From assembly GCA_043781855.1 (NCBI GenBank), contig JAYWBB010000083.1:34502-98501 (forward strand): a stretch of 64,000 bases of DNA. The letters are read 5' to 3'. This document shows, one piece after another, positions 18,630 through 26,677 of the stretch (position 1 is its first letter; each line of letters opens with the position of its first letter). A program made the position numbers and the translations under genes. The DNA comes from Nevskia sp043781855 (lineage in GTDB: Bacteria > Pseudomonadota > Gammaproteobacteria > Nevskiales > Nevskiaceae). The notes beneath the pieces are model-generated. The model saw only the letters and a list, made by a program, of their open reading frames with translations, had not been told where the DNA came from and searched no databases.

Positions 18630-20606
18630 TTACTCGCTCGATGCGGTTTGTGCCGGACCCGCCAGCGGGTCCGCCGCCGGCTCCCAGCCGCAGCTCCGGC
18701 CCTCGTTCTGCTGCTTCAGCCAGTCCTGCAGCGGCGCGAAGTATTCGGTGATCGCCGAGGCATCCATCTGCTTGCCGCCGGTCAGCGCGGCCAGCGTTTC
18801 GGGCCAGGGCTGCGACGCGCCCTTCTTCAGCATCTCGGCGAACTTGGCGCCCGCTTCCTTGTTGCCGTAGATGTCGCATTCGTACAGCGGGCCCTTGAAC
18901 CCAGCGGCATCGCACAGCGCCTTGTGAAACTGGAACTGCACGATGAAGCTCAGGAAATAGCGCGTGTAAGGCGTATTGCCCGGCACGTGGTACTTCGCGC
19001 CCGGATCGAAGTCTTCCTCGGTGCGCGCGATCGGTGGGGCGATACCCTGATAGCTCTCACGCAGTTGCCACCAGCCTTTGTTGTAGTCGGCCGGGGCAAT
19101 CTCGCCGGAGAAAACCTTCCAGCGCCACTGATCGATCAACTTGCCGAACGGCAGAAACGCGATCTTCTCCAGCGCGCGTTTCATCTGCGCGTTGATCAGC
19201 GCCTTCTGATCTTCCTTCGCCTCCTTCACCAGGCCGATTTTTTGCAGATGCTTCGGTGTGATCGACAGCGTGATGGTGTCGCCGATCGCCTCATGAAAGC
19301 CGTCGTGCGCGCCGTTCTGGAACAGCGGCGGCAGGCCGTTGTACATCATGAAGTAGTAAACGTGGCCAAGTTCGTGATGAATCGTCGTGAGGTCTTCCTC
19401 GTTCGGCTTGATGCACATCTTCACGCGGACATCGCCCTTCTGGTCGAGGTCCCAGGCACTGGCGTGGCAGACCACGTCGCGATCGCGCGGGCGCGTCAGC
19501 ATCGACTTCGTCCAGAACGTGTCCGGCAGTTTCGGAAAGCCGATCGAGGTGTAGAAATCCTCGGCGCGCTTCGCCATCGCGACCGACTCGGCGGCGTCGG
19601 CTTCATGCTCGGCCGAGACGAGCTGCTCCGGCGTCGGCTTCGACTTCGGATACTTTTCGCCCAGCAGCTTCTTCAACGCCGCATCGCGTTCGGCCTTCAG
19701 CGTAGCGCTGACATCGAGGCTGCCGACCCCCGGATACGGCTCGACTTGCGGATAGACGTTTTCCCAGGATTGCGCCCACATGTTGCCGAGCAATTGTGCG
19801 GGGATCAGGCCGTTCTTCGGCACCACCGCGTCACCGTACTTCGTATTGAGCTTCGCGCGCACATAGCAATGCAGCTGTTCGTAGAGCGGCTTGACCTGGC
19901 CCCAGAGGCGTTCGGTCTCGGCGCTGAACTCATCGGATTTCATGTCGTAGCCGGCGCGCCACATGTCGCCGAGATCCTTGAAGCCCAGTTCCTTGGAGCC
20001 CTCGTTCGCCAGCTCGGAAAAGCGCACGTAGTCCTTGCGGATGCCGCGGCCCACGGTATGCCAGCCCGCCCAGGCATCGGCGCGCTCGGCGGGCGTCCTG
20101 GCCGGATCGTCGATGACCTTTTCGAGATCGTCGAGCGTCAGGCACTCGCTCTTGCCTGGCGGGCACCACTTGCCGGCGCCGTACGCGCCGTCCATGCGCG
20201 AGGCGATCTGCGTCAGCTCTTCGAGCTTCTTCGGATCGCTCGGTGCCGGCAGCGACGTGGCGATCTTCAGCAGCAGCAATTGCCGCGCGACATCCGGCGC
20301 GATGCCGTCGACGCCGACGAATTTCTTCGACTCCTCGATCTGCCTGCTCAGCAGCGCGAGCCCGCGCTCGGTCTGCTTCGATTCCAGCAGCTGCGTGTCG
20401 TCGGTGATGTAAGTCGCCTTGACCCAGGACGCAGCGGTCGCCTCGGCGTAGTTCTTCTGGTATTCGGCGTTGACACCGTCAATGAATTTCGCGGCATCGG
20501 CGGCCGTCGCCTTGCCGGAGGCAGGTGCTGCGGCTTCCGGCGTTTTCGCGCCACCGCAGGCGGCAAGAGCAACCGCGAGGGCGACGGTCAATAAAAGATT
20601 GCGCAT
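18630..20606 (-). CDS. M2 family peptidyl-dipeptidase A (ACE-like), lipoprotein
   Basis: This zinc dipeptidyl carboxypeptidase removes C-terminal dipeptides. The HEXXH site reads HHELGHVYYFMMYNG near residue 409, with the third zinc ligand in HDGFHEAIGD about 24 residues on, as in angiotensin-converting enzyme. Other M2 marks are WCPPGKSECLTLDDLE, a YPQVEPYPG segment and HVPGNTPYTRYFLSFIVQFQ. The N-terminus LLTVALAVALAACGG is a lipoprotein signal with the lipobox Cys near residue 17, so it should be anchored in the periplasm. At 658 aa it fits single-domain bacterial ACE homologues. It is downstream of the POT transporter on the same strand, with a 71-bp gap, and upstream of a DUF885 peptidase. 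Confidence 0.95.
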   Translation of the reverse strand: MRNLLLTVALAVALAACGGAKTPEAAAPASGKATAADAAKFIDGVNAEYQKNYAEATAASWVKATYITDDTQLLESKQTERGLALLSRQIEESKKFVGVDGIAPDVARQLLLLKIATSLPAPSDPKKLEELTQIASRMDGAYGAGKWCPPGKSECLTLDDLEKVIDDPARTPAERADAWAGWHTVGRGIRKDYVRFSELANEGSKELGFKDLGDMWRAGYDMKSDEFSAETERLWGQVKPLYEQLHCYVRAKLNTKYGDAVVPKNGLIPAQLLGNMWAQSWENVYPQVEPYPGVGSLDVSATLKAERDAALKKLLGEKYPKSKPTPEQLVSAEHEADAAESVAMAKRAEDFYTSIGFPKLPDTFWTKSMLTRPRDRDVVCHASAWDLDQKGDVRVKMCIKPNEEDLTTIHHELGHVYYFMMYNGLPPLFQNGAHDGFHEAIGDTITLSITPKHLQKIGLVKEAKEDQKALINAQMKRALEKIAFLPFGKLIDQWRWKVFSGEIAPADYNKGWWQLRESYQGIAPPIARTEEDFDPGAKYHVPGNTPYTRYFLSFIVQFQFHKALCDAAGFKGPLYECDIYGNKEAGAKFAEMLKKGASQPWPETLAALTGGKQMDASAITEYFAPLQDWLKQQNEGRSCGWEPAADPLAGPAQTASSE

Positions 20607-20677
20607 TCTGAACTCCCTGGTATTGGCTGCGGGATCGAGGCCCCGATTGGATCAGATGGGCTGGCGCCGGCAAAGGT

Positions 20678-22168
20678 TTAGCGGATGCCGCCCATCAGGC
20701 GTTTGAACACCGGACTGAGCAGGATCACGACGAGCCCGGCGCCGCCGCCGATCAGCATCATGCTCAGCAACTGGTGCGGCATCGCCGCCACATCGCCGCC
20801 GCCGACATGGCCGCCGATCAGGCCGGCCGCGAGATTGCCGAGTGCGGCGCCGAGAAACCAGGTGCCCATCATCTGCCCGACGTAGCGCGGCGGCGACAGC
20901 TTGGTCACGTTCGACAGCCCGATCGGCGACAGGCACAGCTCGCCCATGACGTGCAGCAGATAGGTCATGAGCAGCCAGCCCGGCAACACCCTGGCACCGC
21001 TGCTGACCACCAGCTTCGCCGCGAAAATCATGACGCCGAAGCCAAGGCCGAGTTGCAGCAGCCCGAGTCCGAACTTGAAAGGTGCGCTCGGGTCGAGATT
21101 GCGCCGCCCGAGCGCCACCCACAGCCAGGCGAAGAATGGCGCGAGCACGATCACCAATACCGGCGGAATCGACTGGTACCAGCTCGTCGGATGCTGGCCA
21201 TCGGCGAAAAAGCTGCCGAGCGCCGAGCGGTCGGTGTAGTCGCGCGCGAACAGATTGAAGGTCGTCGCGGCCTGCTCGTAGCCGGCCCAGAAAAGTGCCG
21301 CGAGCACAAAGAACAATGCGATGACGATGACGCGGCCGCGTTCGGTCTTGTCGAGTCCGCCGAACAACAGCACGTAGCCGAAGAAGGCAACGGCGAACGC
21401 CACCATCAGCGTGCCCAGCGCTCGCGCCGCCTGGATCACGTTGACTCCGATCGCGCCGCTCAACAGCAGCGCCGCGCCGAGCGTGAGCAAGCCCCCGACG
21501 ATCATCACGAGTTGCCAGTCGCGTCGCCGCTGACGCGAACTGCTTTGCTGGGGCAGCTTGCCGGCCTCGCCGAGATGATGGCCGGTGAAACGGTAATTGA
21601 CGAGGCCGATCAGCATCGCCAAACCGGCGGAGAAGAACCCCCAGCGATAGCCGATGACTTCGCCGAGCGTGCCGGCGATCAGTGGCGCCACGAAGGCGCC
21701 GACGTTGATACCCATGTAGAACAGCGAGAAGCCGGCATCGCGGCGCGCGCCCGGCTCGCCCTCGTACATCTGGCCGACGATGGCGCTGATGTTCGGCTTG
21801 AGCAGACCGACCCCGAGCACGATCACCAGCAGGCCGAAGTAGAACAGCGGCGGCGTCGATGGAATCGCCAGAATGAAATTGCCCGCCGCGATCAGGATGC
21901 CGCCATACCAGACCGATTGCCGCTGCCCGAGCAGCCGGTCCGCAATCCAGCCGCCGGGCAGCGAGAACAGGTACACCGTGCCGGTGTAGAGACCGTAGAT
22001 CGCACCCGCCGTTTCAGCTGGCAGGCCGAAGCCGCCCTTCGCGGCGGTCGCGGTCAGGAACAGGATCAGCAGCGCGCGCATCCCGTAGTAAGTGAAGCGC
22101 TCGAACATCTCGGTGAAGAACAGCGTGGCCAGGCCGCGCGGATGGCCGAGGAAAGTCGCGTTGGACAT
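20678..22168 (-). CDS. POT/PTR2 family proton-coupled di-/tripeptide transporter
   Basis: It has the POT signature ExxERFxYY (FFTEMFERFTYYGMRALLIL) near residue 15, GGWIADRLLGQRQSVWYGG, FSLFYMGINVGAFVAPLIAG and LCLSPIGLSNVTKLSP, with 12 or more transmembrane helices. The start is placed at ATG 22168 (MSNATFLGHPRG); an upstream TTG at 22219 would add 17 residues with no clear ribosome site. E. coli DtpA is the same size. It imports small peptides with protons across the inner membrane. The next genes on the strand are an ACE-like dipeptidase and a DUF885 peptidase, which could produce its substrates in the periplasm. Confidence 0.94.
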   Translation of the reverse strand: MSNATFLGHPRGLATLFFTEMFERFTYYGMRALLILFLTATAAKGGFGLPAETAGAIYGLYTGTVYLFSLPGGWIADRLLGQRQSVWYGGILIAAGNFILAIPSTPPLFYFGLLVIVLGVGLLKPNISAIVGQMYEGEPGARRDAGFSLFYMGINVGAFVAPLIAGTLGEVIGYRWGFFSAGLAMLIGLVNYRFTGHHLGEAGKLPQQSSSRQRRRDWQLVMIVGGLLTLGAALLLSGAIGVNVIQAARALGTLMVAFAVAFFGYVLLFGGLDKTERGRVIVIALFFVLAALFWAGYEQAATTFNLFARDYTDRSALGSFFADGQHPTSWYQSIPPVLVIVLAPFFAWLWVALGRRNLDPSAPFKFGLGLLQLGLGFGVMIFAAKLVVSSGARVLPGWLLMTYLLHVMGELCLSPIGLSNVTKLSPPRYVGQMMGTWFLGAALGNLAAGLIGGHVGGGDVAAMPHQLLSMMLIGGGAGLVVILLSPVFKRLMGGIR

Positions 22169-22297
22169 GGATGACCGAGGGTCGGGAGCAGCGTCGACTA
22201 TGGCGGCGCGCATCGACAATGGTCAATCACGCCGCGCAACGAGCGCCCGGGCCCCAGGGCGGCTGCAGCATCGCCGCGCGAACTCGGTCGCAGTACC

Positions 22298-22303
22298 TAT
22301 AAT
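22298..22303 (+). promoter_or_regulatory. -10 box of plsB
   Basis: A perfect TATAAT ends about 30 bp before the plsB coding region. The -35 region is weak. A transcript starting near 22310 would favour translation starts at 22334 or 22343 over 22319. Confidence 0.5.
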
Positions 22304-22333
22304 CGAGCCGCTGCCGGCTTGGGACGAAATAAC

Positions 22334-24832
22334 TTGAAAGAAGTGTTCAACGCGATCGCGTACACGCTGGCGCACTGGCTGCTGCGCCCGCTGATCGGCT
22401 GGACCAAGTACCGCGTGGCGCCGGCGTCCTTGATCGGAATGCTGAAGCTCGACCCTTTGCGGCCGGTCTGTTACGTGCTGCCGCAGCGCAGCTGGATCGA
22501 CCTGTTCGCGCTCGAACGCATCTGCCGCGAACACGGCTTGCCGCAGCCGTCGCGCGTGGCCGGCGCACTGCCGACGGTCGAGCGCGCCGGCCTGGTCTAT
22601 CTCCCGGCTTTGCTCGAAACCTTCACCCACGGCCGCAGCTCCGAAAGCGGCCTCGCGAATCTGATGGCGGACGCGGCAGACCGACCCGGTTACGACTTGC
22701 AGGTCGTGCCGGTCTCGATTTTCTGGGGCCGCGATCCGGGCCAGGAAACCTCGCTGTTCAAGCTGATCTTTTCCGACAGCGTGCAGGCTGGGCGCATCCG
22801 CAAGTTGCTCATCGTGATCGCGAACGGCCGCAATGTGCTCGCGAATTTCGGCTTGCCGCTGTCGTATCGGGATTATCTCGTCAACGCGGCGGGCAACGCC
22901 GACGGGAGCCCCGCGCGGGCCGAGAAGAAACTCGCGCGAGCGCTGCCGCGCGCGCTGCACTTCCACTTCCTGCGCGCCCGCACGGCCGCACTCGGGCCGA
23001 CGCTGCTGCGGCGCGGTGTCGTGATCGACGGCGTGCTCAATTCCCCGGGCGTGCGTCAGGCGATCGAACACGAGGCACGCGACAAGAACCTGACGCTGTA
23101 TCAGGTCACGGCGAGCGCCCGGCGCAGCGCCGAGGAGATCGCGGCCGATTATTCATCGGCGGCGGTGCGGGTGATGGCGCGCATCCTCGGCACGATCTGG
23201 AACCGCGTGTTCAAGGGCGTGGAAGTGCAGGGGCTGGAGCGGGTCCGTGCGCTCGCGCAGACCCACGAAATTCTCTATCTACCCTCGCATCGCAGCCACG
23301 CGGATTACCTGCTGCTGTCCTATGTGCTTTACAGCGCCGGCCTGGTCGTGCCGCATATCGCGGCCGGCATCAACCTTAATTTCTGGCCGGTCGGCGCGCT
23401 GCTGCGCCGGGGTGGGGCGTTCTACATGCGCCGCAAGTTTTCCGGCGATCCGCTGTACACGGCGGTGTTCCGCGCCTATGTCGATGGCCTGGTCCGGCGC
23501 GGCTATTCGATCGAGTTTTTTCCCGAGGGCGGGCGCAGCCGCACCGGCCGCCTGCTGCCGCCGAAGACCGGGCTGCTGGCAATGGTCGCCGAATCGTCCT
23601 TGCGCTCGCGCGTGCGCAAAGTCGCGCTGGTGCCGGTGTTCATCGGCTACGACAAGGTCTGGGAGGTCGGCAGCTATTCCAGAGAATTGCGCGGTGGCGG
23701 CAAGCAGCGCGAATCCGCCGAAGGGCTGCTGAAGGCGACAAAGATTCTCGGCAAGTCCTACGGCAAGGCCTACGTCAATTTCGGCGAACCCGTGATCCTG
23801 CAGGATCACGCCGACGCGCATCTGCCCGGCTGGCGGGAGACGCTCGAAGCGAATCCCGATGCCCGACCCGAGGGCTTTTCGCGGTGGGTCACCGGGCTCG
23901 CGCAGGAGCACATGCGGCGCATCAACGCGGCGGCGGTCGCGAGCCCGGTCGGGCTCGCCGCCTGCGCGCTGCTTGCCGCGCCACGCCGCGCCGCGACCGA
24001 GGACGAACTGGTCGACCAGATCGGCCATTTCGTCGATCTGCTGCAAGCTTGGCCGGGACACCAGCAACTCATGCTGCCGATGTCGGACCCGAGAGCCGTG
24101 CTGGCCTGGGCCGCGCCGATCGCGCGCATGCAGCGTGTGCCGCATCCCTGGGGCTATCTGGTGGTCGGGGCCGGCCGCGACGGCGTGCTGATGACCTACA
24201 ACCGCAACAACATCCAGCATCTGTTCGCGCTGCCAGCGCTGATCGCGGCGTTCTTCCGCACGCGCGGCATTCTCTCGGACGAGGCGATCTACACCGGCTG
24301 CCGCGCGCTTTATCCGTTCCTGCGCAACGAATTCTTCCTGCCCTGGGAACCGGCCGATTGCGAGGCGGTGGCGCGCGGCTATGTCGACCGCATGCTCGGC
24401 TCCGGCCTGCTGATGCGCGACGCGGATGGGCGATTGCGGAGGCCCGATGTCGGCAGTCCGGCCTACTCCGGTTTCGCCGCACTCGGCCACGTGCTCGGCG
24501 AGACGCTGGAACGCCAGGCCATGGCGGTGCTGCTGCTGACCGAGGAGCGCCAGAGCGGCCAGGAACTGCGTCGCGAGAAGTTCGAGAACGATTGCCGCCT
24601 GCTCGCCGAGCGCATGGCCGTGCTGACCGGCCGCGATGCGCCGGAATTCTTCGATCGTGCGCTGTTTGCAGCGTATCTCGACACGCTGATCGAGGTGGGC
24701 GTCGTCACCGAAGACGAGCACGGGCTGCTGACCGTGGACGCGCGCTGCGAACGCATCGCCGAACGCTCGGTTGAATTGCTCAGCGATGAAACCCGACAAA
24801 CGCTGCTGCAACTGCTGGCGCGGCGGCGTTGA
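22334..24832 (+). CDS. plsB: Glycerol-3-phosphate 1-O-acyltransferase
   Basis: PlsB puts an acyl group from acyl-CoA or acyl-ACP on the sn-1 position of glycerol-3-phosphate, the first step of phospholipid synthesis, at the inner membrane. The acyltransferase blocks are in order: HRSHAD (HX4D) near residue 319, RRGGAFYMRRKF, FFPEGGRSRTGRLLPPKTG near 395 and VPVFIGYDKVWE. At about 832 aa it matches E. coli PlsB (807 aa), with the large N- and C-terminal helical domains. The start is uncertain: TTG 22319, TTG 22334 (GGGA 9 nt upstream) and GTG 22343 are all possible and there is no ATG. A non-ATG start may hold expression low. It stands alone after a TATAAT box. Confidence 0.95.
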   Translation: MKEVFNAIAYTLAHWLLRPLIGWTKYRVAPASLIGMLKLDPLRPVCYVLPQRSWIDLFALERICREHGLPQPSRVAGALPTVERAGLVYLPALLETFTHGRSSESGLANLMADAADRPGYDLQVVPVSIFWGRDPGQETSLFKLIFSDSVQAGRIRKLLIVIANGRNVLANFGLPLSYRDYLVNAAGNADGSPARAEKKLARALPRALHFHFLRARTAALGPTLLRRGVVIDGVLNSPGVRQAIEHEARDKNLTLYQVTASARRSAEEIAADYSSAAVRVMARILGTIWNRVFKGVEVQGLERVRALAQTHEILYLPSHRSHADYLLLSYVLYSAGLVVPHIAAGINLNFWPVGALLRRGGAFYMRRKFSGDPLYTAVFRAYVDGLVRRGYSIEFFPEGGRSRTGRLLPPKTGLLAMVAESSLRSRVRKVALVPVFIGYDKVWEVGSYSRELRGGGKQRESAEGLLKATKILGKSYGKAYVNFGEPVILQDHADAHLPGWRETLEANPDARPEGFSRWVTGLAQEHMRRINAAAVASPVGLAACALLAAPRRAATEDELVDQIGHFVDLLQAWPGHQQLMLPMSDPRAVLAWAAPIARMQRVPHPWGYLVVGAGRDGVLMTYNRNNIQHLFALPALIAAFFRTRGILSDEAIYTGCRALYPFLRNEFFLPWEPADCEAVARGYVDRMLGSGLLMRDADGRLRRPDVGSPAYSGFAALGHVLGETLERQAMAVLLLTEERQSGQELRREKFENDCRLLAERMAVLTGRDAPEFFDRALFAAYLDTLIEVGVVTEDEHGLLTVDARCERIAERSVELLSDETRQTLLQLLARRR

Positions 24833-24865
24833 TCGAAGCCATGCCGGCGGGGCGGGAGCCTGGGC

Positions 24866-24871
24866 TATAAT
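24866..24871 (+). promoter_or_regulatory. -10 box upstream of the FKBP lipoprotein gene
   Basis: A perfect TATAAT lies 73 bp before ATG 24944. The -35 region is GC-rich and poor. Confidence 0.45.
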
Positions 24872-24943
24872 CCGCGCGCGGCGAAGGTGGACATCCTTTT
24901 TCGTCCGCCTCAGCCACCCCCTCATTGCCATAGGATTCCAGAC

Positions 24944-25738
24944 ATGTTCAAGCCCAACCGCGCGCTGCTGCTGGTCGCCAGCGCCGCGTTCGTCGTCGCC
25001 TGCACCAAGCCGGCGGCAGAAAACAAGAGCGCCGCTGCACCCGGCGCCGCCCCCGCCGATCTCGGCACCGACGCCCAGAAATTCGGCTATGCCATCGGCG
25101 TCGACCTCGGCCGTTCGCTGGCCCAGGTCAAGGACGATGTCGACGTCAAGTCGCTCGAAAAAGGTCTTGAGGAAGTCGCGTCCGGCAAGGAGCCGCGCAT
25201 GGACGACAAGGCCCGCGAGGAGATCAAGAACGCCGTCTCCAAGAAGATCCAGGAAAAGCAGGTCGCCGATCGCACGGCCAAGGCCGGCAAGGCCAAGACC
25301 GATGGCGAGACTTTCCTCGCCGAGAACGGCAAGAAGGACGGCGTGAAGACCACGGCCTCCGGCCTGCAGTACACGATCGAGAAGGAAGGCGAGGGCGCCG
25401 TTCCGACCGTCACCGACAAGGTCACGGTGAACTACAAGGGCACGCTGCTGAACGGCGAGACCTTTGACAGCTCCTACGATCGCGGCCAGCCGGCCACGTT
25501 CCCGCTTGCCAATGTCATCCCGGGCTGGACCGAAGGTCTCCAGTTGATGAAGGCCGGCAGCAAGGCCAAGTTCTGGATTCCGTCGACGCTCGCTTACGGC
25601 GACCGCGGCGCTGGCGGCAAGATTGGTCCGAACGAGACGCTGGCGTTCGAAGTCGAGCTGATCAGTGTCGAGAAGGCCGATGCGCCGAAGGCGGACGCTC
25701 CGAAGACCGACAAGCCGAAGCTCGAAAAGAAGAAGTAA
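24944..25738 (+). CDS. fkpA: FKBP-type peptidyl-prolyl isomerase, Mip/FkpA-like lipoprotein
   Basis: The start is ATG 24944 with AGGA about 10 nt upstream; a longer in-frame reading from 24887 would mask the signal. The N-terminus ALLLVASAAFVVACTK is a lipoprotein signal. Residues about 30-135 are the Mip-type dimerisation helices (FGYAIGVDLGRSLAQVKDDV), and 140-245 the FKBP domain (VTVNYKGTLLNGETFDSSYD, PGWTEGLQLMKAGSKAKFWI, LAYGDRGAGGKIGPNETL). It catalyses Pro isomerisation on folding envelope proteins. The C-terminus carries a repetitive acidic/Lys tail (KADAPKADAPKTDKPKLEKK) not found in E. coli FkpA. It is followed at once by a terminator. Confidence 0.93.
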   Translation: MFKPNRALLLVASAAFVVACTKPAAENKSAAAPGAAPADLGTDAQKFGYAIGVDLGRSLAQVKDDVDVKSLEKGLEEVASGKEPRMDDKAREEIKNAVSKKIQEKQVADRTAKAGKAKTDGETFLAENGKKDGVKTTASGLQYTIEKEGEGAVPTVTDKVTVNYKGTLLNGETFDSSYDRGQPATFPLANVIPGWTEGLQLMKAGSKAKFWIPSTLAYGDRGAGGKIGPNETLAFEVELISVEKADAPKADAPKTDKPKLEKKK

Positions 25739-25757
25739 GCTTTTTCGAGCATCAGCG

Positions 25758-25785
25758 AAAAGGCCCGGCAAGTCCGGGCCTTTTT
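25758..25785 (+). terminator. Rho-independent terminator after the FKBP gene
   Basis: AAGGCCCGG and CCGGGCCTT form a 9-bp stem with a CAAGT loop, then run into TTTTT. Confidence 0.95.
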
Positions 25786-25881
25786 GTTGCGCGTTGCCGG
25801 AAAGCGCAGCGCCGGTCGACGGAACAAACGGCCGGGACAGGCGTCACAAGGTCTGTTGCGAATCAGCCCGGAGTTCTCTCA

Positions 25882-26160
25882 ATGCCGCGCACGACCATCA
25901 AGATTCACCTGCCCGCCTATCGTCGCCGCGCGCTGGAACTCCAGACCGATGCTCGCGAGGCGGCGGACGCCTACGACGTCAATATCGGCCGCTACATCGA
26001 ATATCTGAAAGTGGCGGCCGCAGCAGCGGGCTTGGAAGTGACGACCGATACGCACGATGATGGTCCGACCTATGCCATCGAGGAAGAAGACCACGCCCGG
26101 AAAAAAGCCGCGCACGACTGGCTCGAGACGATTCCGGATATCTGGAACTGGATTCCGTAA
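25882..26160 (+). CDS. Small hypothetical protein (92 aa)
   Basis: ATG 25882 has GGAG 8 nt upstream, which favours a real gene. The product starts basic (MPRTTIKIHLPAYRRRA), has an Ala-rich helix (IEYLKVAAAAAGLEV) and ends acidic and aromatic (DWLETIPDIWNWIP). No signal peptide or transmembrane segment is seen, and no family is recognised. It lies between the FKBP terminator and the convergent DUF4124 gene, so it would be transcribed alone. The overlapping minus-strand reading of similar length has a less natural composition. Confidence 0.55.
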   Translation: MPRTTIKIHLPAYRRRALELQTDAREAADAYDVNIGRYIEYLKVAAAAAGLEVTTDTHDDGPTYAIEEEDHARKKAAHDWLETIPDIWNWIP

Positions 26161-26180
26161 CCGCATCGCTATTTTCAGGT

Positions 26181-26624
26181 TTACGTGCAGCTCTGATCGG
26201 CCTCGCCCTTGGCCTTCTTCAATTCGACATCGAACTCTTCGTCGGTGTAGCGCGCGGGCTGGCCGTCGGGTCCGGTCTTGAACAAGCGGCGCGCGGTTTT
26301 TTCTTCGAGAAACGTGATGCGTTCGCGCGCTTTCGCGCAGCGCTCCAGGGTTTCGGCTCTGAGCTTGAGACCGGCCTCGCGCGTCTTGTTGACTTCGGCG
26401 GACTGCCTCTCCGCGCTCTGCTGTGCGTTGCGCAGACTCTCAACGTGCGGCGCCGGCGTGGCCGGCGCGACTTGTGGTGTCACGCGCTGGTAGGGCGCAA
26501 CGGCCGGCGCGTCCTGCGAGAAATGGGTAATGCCGTCCTTGTCCACCCAGCGATAGATTTCGGCAGCGGCAAGACTGGCGAGCGGCAGGCCGCAGACGAC
26601 CATGACGAGCAGGACTTTCTTCAT
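26181..26624 (-). CDS. DUF4124 domain-containing exported protein
   Basis: The start is set at ATG 26624 because KKVLLVMVVCGLPLASLAAA makes a clean signal peptide; a longer reading from 26681 would bury it. Right after cleavage comes the DUF4124 core EIYRWVDKDGITHFSQDAP. The rest is a charged, likely coiled-coil helix (ESLRNAQQSAERQSAEVNKT, ERCAKARERITFLEEKTA) and a Glu/Lys-rich end. DUF4124 proteins are common periplasmic proteins of beta- and gammaproteobacteria with no defined activity. It follows the DUF1329 gene on the same strand. Confidence 0.85.
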   Translation of the reverse strand: MKKVLLVMVVCGLPLASLAAAEIYRWVDKDGITHFSQDAPAVAPYQRVTPQVAPATPAPHVESLRNAQQSAERQSAEVNKTREAGLKLRAETLERCAKARERITFLEEKTARRLFKTGPDGQPARYTDEEFDVELKKAKGEADQSCT

Positions 26625-26677
26625 GCGCGCAGTGTAGGGAAGCCGCGACCCGCCAACAATGCTGCACGCCGGGCGGT

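Noticed and set aside
23279..25771. An 830-codon minus-strand open frame across plsB and the FKBP gene
   Set aside because: It spans two well-supported plus-strand genes plus their intergenic promoter and has no recognisable domain; GC-rich antisense frames are often open.
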